Assembly (NCBI GenBank): GCA_003641795.1
Contig: QNAP01000020.1
Span: forward strand, 1 to 13,533
Origin: Thermotogae bacterium
Lineage (GTDB): Bacteria > Thermotogota > Thermotogae > UBA12178
Direction: 5' to 3'
Length of the DNA stretch: 13,533 nt
Numbering within the stretch: the first letter of the stretch is position 1; each line of letters starts with the position of its first letter. Under the pieces are notes generated by a model. It was not told where the DNA came from. It saw nothing but the letters and a program-made list of their open reading frames with translations, and ran no database searches. Made by a program: the position numbers and the translations under genes. Below are positions 1 to 6,411 of the stretch, in pieces.

Positions 1-648
1 ACCCAGCATCTTGCCTACCAACCCTGGAATCACGATGAAGGCACCCACCAGGATCACCCCGGCCACTTTCACCGCTCCCACAACGATCACCGATATGGCA
101 ACGAGGAAGACCGTACGCACCAAGTTCGTCTTCAAGCCGTAGAAATTCGCCATGTGCTCGTCCGAAAGAAAGTAGAGGATATCGTATCTGTAGAGGTAGA
201 GAAGAAGGCTCAAAACGATGGTTATACCCAAAAGAAAATAAAGATCAGTAGTTTGTACGAGAAGGATGTCTCCAAAAAGGTAACTCATAACGTCTGTCAC
301 ATACCGACGAGAAAAGGAGAGAATGATCACACCTAACGACATGAAAACGGGCAAGAGCATTCCAATGGCGCTGTTCTCGCTTATCCTCTGCCTCCGGCTG
401 AGGAGACTGATAACCAAAGCGAAAACGACGGCTGTTCCCACAGCTGCTGTCCTGTATTCGAATCCGAGGACGATACCCATGGCCAAGCCCGCGAAAGCAG
501 CGTGAGCAGTCCCGTCACCTATGAATTCCATTCTTTTGTAAACTACCACTGGAGAGATCATGGCAGTGCTGATTCCCACTAGGACCGAGGCAAAGAGGGC
601 ATTTCTGAGAAAATCGTAAGCGATAAGATCGACCAAAAAACCACTCAT
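1..648 (-). CDS. znuB: Metal (zinc-type) ABC transporter permease, ABC-3 family, 3' end cut by window edge
   Basis: Inner-membrane channel subunit that, with the ATPase and binding protein encoded just upstream, would import zinc or manganese. Reading the minus strand from ATG at 648 gives 216 uninterrupted codons to the window edge; ABC-3 permeases usually have about 270 residues, so roughly the last fifth is missing. The N-terminus is MSGFLVDLIAYDFLRNALFA, followed by a hydrophobic segment and the family-typical stretch FIGDGTAHAAFAGLA around residues 43-57, the counterpart of the GDALSHSALPG-type motif in ZnuB. Further hydrophobic segments alternate with short charged loops, as expected for a multi-pass protein. 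The start ATG overlaps the TGA of the ATPase gene (ATGA), showing translational coupling. Family assignment is firm; the exact metal is inferred from the binding protein. Confidence 0.9.
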   Translation of the reverse strand, partial: MSGFLVDLIAYDFLRNALFASVLVGISTAMISPVVVYKRMEFIGDGTAHAAFAGLAMGIVLGFEYRTAAVGTAVVFALVISLLSRRQRISENSAIGMLLPVFMSLGVIILSFSRRYVTDVMSYLFGDILLVQTTDLYFLLGITIVLSLLLYLYRYDILYFLSDEHMANFYGLKTNLVRTVFLVAISVIVVGAVKVAGVILVGAFIVIPGLVGKMLG

Positions 649-1370
649 ATGTTGTGCTCCCTTTCGTAATGCTCACGCCCACGGATCCACAGGTCGAAGT
701 CCGAGAAAAAGCTCTTGATTTCCTCCGGGTTAACTCTTTCTGTCGGTCTGTGGCAGTGGAGCGTCTTGTTTAGGCACATTATGGTAGTGCAACGTTCGAA
801 AACCAACCCTACGTCGTGACTCACCATGAAAACAGTCAATTCTCTTTCACGCCTGAGTTCATCCAGAAGATCATAAAAACGCGCTTTTCCCATTTGGTCC
901 ACTCCTGCCTCAGGTTCATCTAAAATGAGTATGTCCGGTTCCGCCATCAATGCTCTGGCTAAGGAAGCGCGCTGGAGTTCACCACCTGAAAGTGTACCAA
1001 CGTGTCTTTTCTTTACAGCAGCGAGGCCCACTCTTTGGAGCGTGTCATCCACTCTTCGCCATTCCGATGGTGCCAACCGCTTTTTCTTCGCATAAAGTGG
1101 CATGACCACGTAGGTACGTACATCAATCGGTACTTCACGATTCACCGTTTGAACCTGGGGAAGATAACCGATTCTTCCCTCAACTCGCACGTTTCCTTTG
1201 AAATCTGTGATCTCACCGATCAGTACTTTCACAAGTGTCGACTTACCAGCGCCATTGGGGCCTATGAGTCCCACAAATTCACCACGATTAACACAGAAAC
1301 TCACGTCTTTAAGCACCTCTACCTCTCCAATACGAACCGAGAGGGTTTCCACTCTTATGCACTCATTCAT
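645..1370 (-). CDS. znuC: Metal ABC transporter ATP-binding protein
   Basis: Cytoplasmic ATPase that powers the metal importer. From ATG at 1370 it is 241 residues and has every ABC hallmark: Walker A GPNGAGKST at 37-45, Q-loop Gln72 in YLPQ, signature LSGGE at 127-131, Walker B LILDEP at 148-153 and the switch His185 in VSHD. The residue after DEP is Glu instead of the usual Thr, a small variation. The frame is open upstream to an ATG at 1403, but the start at 1370 is preferred because GAGGGG lies 7 nt before it on the minus strand and the protein then begins at the usual distance before the first strand. It overlaps the end of the binding-protein gene by 8 nt (ATGAATGA) and the permease by 4 nt. 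Confidence 0.93.
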   Translation of the reverse strand: MNECIRVETLSVRIGEVEVLKDVSFCVNRGEFVGLIGPNGAGKSTLVKVLIGEITDFKGNVRVEGRIGYLPQVQTVNREVPIDVRTYVVMPLYAKKKRLAPSEWRRVDDTLQRVGLAAVKKRHVGTLSGGELQRASLARALMAEPDILILDEPEAGVDQMGKARFYDLLDELRRERELTVFMVSHDVGLVFERCTTIMCLNKTLHCHRPTERVNPEEIKSFFSDFDLWIRGREHYEREHNI

Positions 1371-2202
1371 GGATGATCCCCTCAATGGCATCGAGAACTT
1401 CATCGAAGAGCTCCTCTATACTTTTCGCTTCCACACCGAGAGGATCGATGGTAGTATAGGTTCTTTTGGTTTCCTTTGCTATGGTCTTTATCCCGCGGTC
1501 ATCCATTTGGGGTTCGTGGAACAGGCCAAGAACACGTCCGCTTTTTGTAAGTTTTATCAGCTCTTCCAAATGGGCTATGGAAGGCCTTACCCCGTGACCT
1601 TCTTCAACACTGAGAACGCGTATGGAATACTCACGAAAAAAATAGTAGAAACTGGGATGGGTCACTATCACGTACGTTCCGGCGAAGGGCGTCAAAAGCG
1701 CATACGCGCGCCGTATAATCGCATCCAGTTTCTTGATGAGCCTTTTGGCGTTTTCGAGATAGTAATCGCGATTCTCGGGGTCTAATTGGTTCAACGCTTC
1801 CACAATGGTAGGTACGATGTAGTATTTCACAAAAAGGGGATCGAGCCATACATGGGGATTTACCCCTTCGATGGCTTCGTGATTTTCAACATTTAGGAAG
1901 AACTTTGGGATTTTCTCACCAACATAAAGAGTCTTTTTCGAATATGGTCGAAGATAGGGTTCTAAACCCAGTCCGTTTGCGATAATGATGTCAGCCTTTG
2001 CAATCACTTTAATCTGGCTCACCTTGGGAGAAAAGGTGTGCGGATTGATTCCAGGTTCCACCAATAGTGATACCTCGGCCCTGCCTTCCGATATTTCAGA
2101 GACGATCAAATAATAGGGATGGATGGTGGTAACCACGTGGATTGCAAAACCAGCACTGAAGAGCAAGACAACACTAACTGTTGTGACAACAAGTTTTCTC
2201 AT
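1363..2202 (-). CDS. znuA: Metal ABC transporter substrate-binding protein (zinc-type ZnuA/TroA family)
   Basis: Extracytoplasmic protein that captures the metal ion for the ABC importer. From ATG at 2202 it has 279 residues: an N-terminal signal segment (MRKLVVTTVSVVLLFSAGFA) without a lipobox Cys, then a cluster A-I solute-binding fold. Likely ligands are His55 in NPHTFSP, His117 in NPHVWLDP, His182 in VTHPSF and Asp253 in IDPLG. A His at the third position, where Mn-binding homologues such as PsaA have Glu, points to zinc (family knowledge applied to the visible motif). There is no His-rich loop. An in-frame TTG at 2208 is possible, but AGGAGG lies 8 nt before the ATG and only 2 nt before the TTG. 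It begins 2 nt after the fur stop codon, and its SD lies inside the last fur codons. Confidence 0.92.
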   Translation of the reverse strand: MRKLVVTTVSVVLLFSAGFAIHVVTTIHPYYLIVSEISEGRAEVSLLVEPGINPHTFSPKVSQIKVIAKADIIIANGLGLEPYLRPYSKKTLYVGEKIPKFFLNVENHEAIEGVNPHVWLDPLFVKYYIVPTIVEALNQLDPENRDYYLENAKRLIKKLDAIIRRAYALLTPFAGTYVIVTHPSFYYFFREYSIRVLSVEEGHGVRPSIAHLEELIKLTKSGRVLGLFHEPQMDDRGIKTIAKETKRTYTTIDPLGVEAKSIEELFDEVLDAIEGIIHE

Positions 2203-2204
2203 AC

Positions 2205-2591
2205 TCAATTCCTCCTCTTCCCGCGTTTCTTACACTCTTTACACACGCCCCTAAAGTACAGAACATGATCGGAAACAGTGAATCCATAGCGTTTTTCAAA
2301 ATCGTTTATGTGGGTGTTCAAGGGGCATTCCGCGATCACTTGGATCTTCCCACAGACCTTACATAATAGAAAGTGGTAGTGCTTCTCTTTCGAGAAAAAG
2401 TACCGTGGGCCCGAACCGAACGAAACGGATTTTATGTATTCCATGTCTTCCAACCAGTTCAGGGCCCTGTAAATGCTCGCCAAGTTGGCATGCCCCCGCA
2501 AAGCAGCGTGAATGTCTTCCGCAGTAGTAGGTTGTTCGCTGAGAGAGACAACCTTCAGAACTTCCCGTCGGATTTTGGTCATCTTGTACAA
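2205..2591 (-). CDS. Fur-family metal-responsive repressor, probably Zur
   Basis: Transcription factor of the Fur/Zur/PerR family, first gene of the metal-uptake operon and probably its repressor. At 128 residues it has the usual layout: a winged helix in the N-terminal half (the stretch ASIYRALNWLEDMEYI, about 38-53, is the recognition helix and following segment), then a dimerisation domain with HYH at 71-73 and two CxxC pairs, Cys77/Cys80 and Cys117/Cys120, which form the structural zinc site. The start is TTG at 2591, with GGTGGTGAT a few nt upstream; an ATG at 2582 would shorten it by three residues. Position in an operon with a His-rich-ligand binding protein suggests a zinc sensor, but Fur or Mur cannot be excluded from sequence alone. 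A palindromic operator lies just upstream. Confidence 0.9.
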   Translation of the reverse strand: MYKMTKIRREVLKVVSLSEQPTTAEDIHAALRGHANLASIYRALNWLEDMEYIKSVSFGSGPRYFFSKEKHYHFLLCKVCGKIQVIAECPLNTHINDFEKRYGFTVSDHVLYFRGVCKECKKRGKRRN

Positions 2592-2608
2592 CGTGGATCA
2601 CCACCGCT

Positions 2609-2627
2609 AATGCAAATCATTCGCATT
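2609..2627. promoter_or_regulatory. Fur/Zur-type operator palindrome before the metal-uptake operon
   Basis: The 19-bp sequence AATGCAAATCATTCGCATT is a 9-1-9 inverted repeat with one mismatched pair out of nine. This is the geometry of Fur-family boxes. It overlaps the last bases of the predicted -10 box of the minus-strand promoter and lies 18 nt upstream of the regulator's TTG start, where a bound repressor would block transcription. The palindrome is seen directly; the protein that binds it is inferred. Confidence 0.7.
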
Positions 2628-2654
2628 TATATCGTATCATATCTCGAACGTAAA
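2626..2654 (-). promoter_or_regulatory. Predicted sigma-A type promoter of the fur-znuACB operon
   Basis: On the minus strand a -35 like TTTACG (2654-2649) is separated by exactly 17 bp from TATAAA (2631-2626). Transcription would start within or just beyond the operator palindrome at 2609-2627. A second pair, TTCACA and TATGAT, exists slightly upstream but with only 14 bp spacing, so it is less likely. Confidence 0.55.
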
Positions 2655-2711
2655 TTGTGAATACTCTCTATGTGATTCCCACGAAGACTGAAGTGTGAGA
2701 ATCCCACGCGA

Positions 2712-2724
2712 TTGGAATTTCCAA
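2712..2724. repeat. Perfect 13-bp palindrome TTGGAA-T-TTCCAA
   Basis: Two perfect 6-bp arms around a single central T, in the divergent region between the metal operon and the fab operon. Short perfect palindromes of this size are common protein-binding sites, but I cannot name the protein. Confidence 0.6.
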
Positions 2725-2740
2725 GGCTCGCTCATACGTG

Positions 2741-2811
2741 GTTCAAAAATCGATGTGCTCCAACTGTTCAATTTGCGAACAGTGCTTCAAATTACTGTCT
2801 CGTTTTTGAAC
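2741..2811. repeat. Nested inverted repeats upstream of fabF
   Basis: Outer arms GTTCAAAAA (2741-2749) and TTTTTGAAC (2803-2811) are perfect 9-bp complements. Between them lies a second perfect hairpin, ACTGTTC (2763-2769) and GAACAGT (2777-2783) with a 7-nt loop. Both contain the core GTTC/GAAC. The block could be a set of operator half-sites for a fatty-acid regulator or, if transcribed, a structured leader. It does not resemble the FapR consensus as I know it. Confidence 0.6.
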
Positions 2812-2968
2812 ACACCGATGTTATCTGCCTTTTCCAGTTTGTCGAGTCATAAATTGCTTCAAAAAAGGAGTACAAAACGTCGAAGTCTTTATTCACTCAC
2901 GTGGCACAGAGTTGCTACACATAAATCGAGCGCTGAAAACTCAAACCTTTCCAAAAGGAGGAGAAATC

Positions 2969-4210
2969 GTGGACAGAAAAGTGGCCATAACAGGTTTAGG
3001 AGTGGTGAGTCCCCTCGGTGTAGGGATCAAAGAACTTGAAGAATCGCTGAGGGGAAATCGTGTTGGCGTGGGAAAGATAACCCATTTCGAGCCATCGGAA
3101 GATTTCCCCGTGAAGATCGCTGCTCAAGTTGACGGGTTCGATCCGACGGCGTTCATGGACAAAAAGACGGCCAGACGGTACGATAAAGTTCTCCAGTTTG
3201 CCATAGCTGCCGCAAAGATGGCGGTGGAGGATTCCGGCATAGAGTTCGATGAAAAATCGAAGGAGAGGACTGCTGTACTCGTTACTTCGGGTATCGGAGG
3301 TTTCACGACTCTTTGGACCGAGGCCAAGAAATACCTCCAGTACGGTCCCAGCAAGGTGAGTCCTTTTCTCGTGCCGATGATGCTGCCTGATATGTCCAGC
3401 GGGGTTGTTTCCATGGAATTTGGGCTGAAAGGAGCAAACTTTTCCCCGGTGAGCGCGTGTGCCTCTTCAACGCATTCAATCATACTCGGTACTATATTCA
3501 TCGAGTTGGGTTTGGCAGACATTGCCATAGTGGGTGGTGCGGAAGCCAGCATCACCGAATTATCCATCGCAGCTTTCGCCAGTATGCGTGCCCTTTCCAC
3601 TCGGAACGACGAGCCGAAAAAGTCGAGTCGGCCTTTTGATAAAGGACGCGACGGCTTCGTCATGGGAGAAGGCGGGGCCGTTTTGGTGCTGGAACGCTTA
3701 GATCAGGCCAGGTCCAGGGGTGCGAGAATCTATGGAATAGTCAAAGGCTACGGCATGACGGGCGATGCGTACCACCTGAGCGCTCCAGATCCCGAAGGTA
3801 TCGGAGCTGCCAAAGCTATGTCACTGGCCCTCGAAAAGGCGAATCTACCACCTGAAGCGGTGCAGTACGTCAACGCCCACGCTACGGGTACTCCAGTGGG
3901 AGACAAGGCGGAGTTGAAGGCTGTAAAGAGAGTGATGGGCGAGCATGCACCCAAAGTGATGGTGAATTCCACCAAAGCTCTTGGTGGGCACCTACTTGGA
4001 GCTGCAGGAAGCTTCGAAGTGGTTTCATCCATTGTGATGATGAACTCTGGTTTTGTCCATGGAAACCCAAACTTAGAAGACCCTGATGATGAGTGCGTTG
4101 GTGTGGATGTGCTCGGCAACGAGGTCAGAAAGTGTGAAATCGAGAACCTCATTTCTAACTCCTTCGGATTTGGAGGGCACAATGCTTCCATACTCATAGG
4201 GAGGAAGTGA
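2969..4210 (+). CDS. fabF: Beta-ketoacyl-ACP synthase II
   Basis: Condensing enzyme that extends acyl-ACP by two carbons using malonyl-ACP, in the cytoplasm. It is 413 residues, the normal KAS II length, starting with VAITGLGVVSPLG. The catalytic triad is complete and in register with the E. coli enzyme: Cys164 in SACASSTH, His304 in NAHATGTP and His341 in GGHLLGAAG; the C-terminus has NSFGFGGHNAS. The start is GTG at 2969, chosen because AAAAGGAGG lies 7 nt upstream and the family N-terminus begins there; an upstream in-frame ATG at 2912 would add 19 unrelated residues. It is the first gene of a six-gene operon. The SD for the next gene is in its last codons and the spacer to degV is 3 nt. 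Confidence 0.96.
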   Translation: MDRKVAITGLGVVSPLGVGIKELEESLRGNRVGVGKITHFEPSEDFPVKIAAQVDGFDPTAFMDKKTARRYDKVLQFAIAAAKMAVEDSGIEFDEKSKERTAVLVTSGIGGFTTLWTEAKKYLQYGPSKVSPFLVPMMLPDMSSGVVSMEFGLKGANFSPVSACASSTHSIILGTIFIELGLADIAIVGGAEASITELSIAAFASMRALSTRNDEPKKSSRPFDKGRDGFVMGEGGAVLVLERLDQARSRGARIYGIVKGYGMTGDAYHLSAPDPEGIGAAKAMSLALEKANLPPEAVQYVNAHATGTPVGDKAELKAVKRVMGEHAPKVMVNSTKALGGHLLGAAGSFEVVSSIVMMNSGFVHGNPNLEDPDDECVGVDVLGNEVRKCEIENLISNSFGFGGHNASILIGRK

Positions 4211-4213
4211 AAA

Positions 4214-5056
4214 ATGAAAGTGGGAATTATCACCGATAACACGTCAAACTTGCCCTCCACCTTCATCAAAGAGAACAACATAGGTGTGGTTTCGCTCTAC
4301 GTGATGAAGAAAGGAACCTTCTCGAAAGCCGTAGAGATGTCGCCTGAGAGATATTATGAAGAGCTGAAACGGTTGGATTACGTTCCTTCTACCTCTCAAC
4401 CATCTCCTTTGGATTTCGAGAACGTCTATATAGAAATGTTGAAGAAGTACGATACTTTGATCTCCGTTCATATCTCGGGAAAGCTCAGCGGGACGGTAGA
4501 TTCGGCAAAGATGGCGGCCAACACGGTTGGGGGTCGTATATATGTGGTGGATTCGAGGTTGACGAGCTGGGGGCTTGGATTTCTCGTCATGGAACTGGCA
4601 GAGCTCCTAAAAAAGGCTATAAAGGTCGAGGCTTTGGTAAACTTCGCCAGCACCTTTCATGAAAAAGTTTCCACCTACTTCACTGTGAACGATCTAACCC
4701 ATCTCTACAAGGGTGGAAGAATTGGCAAAGCCCGTACGTTACTGGGCCGACTGCTCAATGCCAGACCACTTCTAAGGCTGAGAAATGGTGAAATTTTGCC
4801 CGCCGGTACATTCCGAGGTAAGCAGAAGTTGTTAGATGCACTCGTGAGGAGGGCATTTTCTCGAGTGGGATCCGCACGGCTCAAAAGAGTGGCTATCATT
4901 CACGCCGGCAACGTCAAGGACGCAGCACAGCTGAAATCCATGGTCGAAAAGTACGTGACAGGAAACGGATCACGGCTTTTCACAGACGTGTGCGATGTGG
5001 TGATAGGGACCCACCTTGGACCCGGAGCCGTAGGGATAATCACCGAATGGGGGTGA
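4214..5056 (+). CDS. DegV family fatty-acid-binding protein (FakB-like)
   Basis: DegV proteins hold one fatty acid in a deep pocket; characterised members (FakB) present it to the kinase FakA for phosphorylation and phospholipid synthesis. This 280-residue protein is full length and has the family signatures: GIITDNTSNLP at 4-14, TSQPS at 60-64, SGKLSGT at 88-94, VVDSR at 111-115, KGGRI at 166-170 and GTHLGPGAVGI at 265-275. Its place between fabF and fabZ ties it to lipid metabolism rather than to the older degradation-enzyme naming. No FakA kinase is encoded in this window, so delivery to a kinase is inference. ATG at 4214 has GGAGG 9 nt upstream. The final codons run into the SD of fabZ. 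Confidence 0.93.
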   Translation: MKVGIITDNTSNLPSTFIKENNIGVVSLYVMKKGTFSKAVEMSPERYYEELKRLDYVPSTSQPSPLDFENVYIEMLKKYDTLISVHISGKLSGTVDSAKMAANTVGGRIYVVDSRLTSWGLGFLVMELAELLKKAIKVEALVNFASTFHEKVSTYFTVNDLTHLYKGGRIGKARTLLGRLLNARPLLRLRNGEILPAGTFRGKQKLLDALVRRAFSRVGSARLKRVAIIHAGNVKDAAQLKSMVEKYVTGNGSRLFTDVCDVVIGTHLGPGAVGIITEWG

Positions 5057-5061
5057 TAGAA

Positions 5062-5490
5062 GTGCTCATGGCGATCGGCGAGATCATGGAGATACTGCCC
5101 CATCGGTATCCATTCCTTTTGGTTGACGGGGTTGAAGAGCTGGAGAAAGGGAAGCGCATAAAGGCATTCAAGAACGTTAGCATCAACGAACCGCAATTCC
5201 AAGGTCATTTTCCTACGTACCCCATAATGCCTGGTGTGTTGATACTCGAGGGTATGGCACAAGCCGCTGGCCTCATGCTGATGGAGCCGTCAATGCAAGC
5301 GATACCGCTTTTTATAGGAGCCGACGAAGTTCGTTTCAAACGTGAGGTCAGGCCGGGAGATAGGCTCTATTACGAAGTGGAATTTGTGGAGGAGCGTTTT
5401 TCCATCATAACTGTCAAAGCTCGCGCCGTAGTGGAAGGAAAGACCTGCGCCACCGCAACGTTGAAACTCGGAATCAAGCGAGGCGGTTAA
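5062..5490 (+). CDS. fabZ: 3-hydroxyacyl-ACP dehydratase
   Basis: Removes water from 3-hydroxyacyl-ACP to give trans-2-enoyl-ACP. The hot-dog-fold protein has the classic IMEILPHRYPFLLVD N-terminus and the active-site pair His49 (QGHFP) and Glu63 (LEGMAQ), with the same 14-residue spacing as in E. coli FabZ. With GTG at 5062 it has 142 residues, slightly shorter than the 151 of E. coli. That start is preferred because GGTGAT (5052-5057) is placed ideally before it; ATG at 5047 (overlapping degV by 10 nt) and ATG at 5068 are alternatives. The stop TAA at 5488 is followed within 2 nt by the ATG of the fabH-like gene. Confidence 0.93.
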   Translation: MLMAIGEIMEILPHRYPFLLVDGVEELEKGKRIKAFKNVSINEPQFQGHFPTYPIMPGVLILEGMAQAAGLMLMEPSMQAIPLFIGADEVRFKREVRPGDRLYYEVEFVEERFSIITVKARAVVEGKTCATATLKLGIKRGG

Positions 5491-5491
5491 C

Positions 5492-5500
5492 ATGGGGTAA
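5492..5500 (+). other. Possible -1 slip site or single-G deletion at the fabH-like start
   Basis: The string ATGGGGTAA puts the natural start (GAGGCGG a few nt upstream, 1 nt after the fabZ stop) in a frame closed at codon 3. With the glycyl-tRNA on GGG (5495-5497) and TAA in the A site, moving back one base re-pairs on GGG (5494-5496), and the next codon GTA begins the FabH frame. A lost G in a run of five would look the same, so error or mutation is the simpler explanation. Confidence 0.5.
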
Positions 5501-6411
5501 GAATTGCCAGCACTGGGGTTGCTCTTCCAAAGAAGGTTGTAACAAGTGAAGAGTTGGAAAGTAAGCTCGGCTTGACGAAGGGATGGATCGAACAACGCAC
5601 AGGGATCCAGGCGAGACGTTGGGTTGAAGAAGAGACTATACTCGACCTCGCCACGTTAGCACTCTCTTCAGCGTTGGATGACTTTGAGAACGCTCATGAA
5701 AAGATCGACAGGGTCTTCTTCGTCACATCCTCCGAAAAGCCCAGCTATGTCCCGTACTCCACTCAGATAGCCGCAGCCTGTGGGCTGACCAAAGCTGTTG
5801 GCAACGATATCACTGGAGGATTCATGAGCTTTCTGCATGCAATGGATCTTTCCTTGGCAACAATCGAATCGAGTAAATCTGCCGGAATAGCCATAGTGGC
5901 TGCAGAAACCCTTTCAAAACACTTGGATGAAGAGGACGTTGACACACTTCCCATCTTCGCTGATGGTGCGGGAGCGGTGGTGTTGTTACCGGATAGCTGG
6001 TACCATGTAGCTTTCTTCAAAAGTCTTCCCGAAGCTTCCGGTGACCTCACTATAGACTCCAATGGCCTCATACGAATGAAGGGGCTCAGAGTCTTCAAAA
6101 CGGCTGTAAATGGGATGGAAGAAACTGTAAAAGTTCTGCTGGAAAAAGCGGGAATGGAGCCAGAAGCGTTGGAACTTGTGATCCCACACCAAGCGAATCT
6201 CAGAATCATTATGAAAGCCTTCCAACGCCTTCAAATAGCTCAGGAACGCGTATTTGTGAATCTTCAAGAGCTTGGCAACACGGGCAGTGCGAGTATCCCT
6301 ATCGCTTTACACTTCGCGCTTCAACAACGCTCGCCGCGATCGATACTCCTTGCCGGTGTCGGTAGTGGAATGAACTACGGTGGGTTACTTCTGTGGGAGG
6401 TGGACAGATGA
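5492..6411 (+). CDS. FabH-like beta-ketoacyl-ACP synthase III lacking the catalytic Cys; start codon out of frame
   Basis: Homologue of FabH, which normally joins acetyl-CoA to malonyl-ACP to start fatty-acid synthesis. Reading from GTA at 5497 gives the expected N-terminus VRIASTGVALPKKVVTSEE, then GWIEQRTGI, FADGAGAVVL, His233 in IPHQANLR, Asn263 in LGNTGSAS and GSGMNYGG near the end: about 305 residues and full length. Where FabH has AAC-(A/S)-GF, this protein has GGF-M-SF, so the nucleophile Cys is Phe111 (codon 5821-5823). It may be a decarboxylase-type KAS III or a non-catalytic partner. The only ATG at the right place (5492) reads ATG GGG TAA and stops; a -1 slip on GGGG, or one missing G, restores the frame. 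A TTG at 5554 is in frame but would delete the first beta strand. It overlaps fabK by ATGA. Confidence 0.75.

Larger units (their letters stand above)
2655..2968. other. Divergent intergenic region before the fatty-acid operon
   Basis: About 310 nt between the minus-strand promoter and fabF with no gene I can support. It must hold the promoter and leader of the fab operon, but I see no convincing -35/-10 pair. It is rich in symmetry: a 13-bp palindrome at 2712-2724 and nested inverted repeats at 2741-2811, listed separately. The end of the region carries the strong SD AGGAGG (2956-2961) of fabF. Confidence 0.6.

Noticed and set aside
1198..1785. 195-codon open frame on the plus strand
   Set aside because: It lies antisense across znuC and znuA, which have complete motifs, and its translation shows no domain; it is a shadow of the real genes.
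2695..3039. 114-codon plus-strand frame before fabF
   Set aside because: It covers the palindromic control region, overlaps the fabF start by 71 nt in another frame, and has no ribosome site or recognisable sequence.
3124..3663. 179-codon minus-strand frame within fabF
   Set aside because: Antisense to the conserved FabF core; composition is Ser/Pro/Ala-rich as expected for a reverse-strand shadow.
3748..4281. 177-codon minus-strand frame over the fabF end and degV start
   Set aside because: Crosses two well-supported genes in antisense and has no recognisable motif.
5554..6411. TTG at 5554 as the true start of the fabH-like gene
   Set aside because: No SD precedes it and it would remove the conserved RIASTGVALP strand that is clearly encoded just upstream in the same frame.
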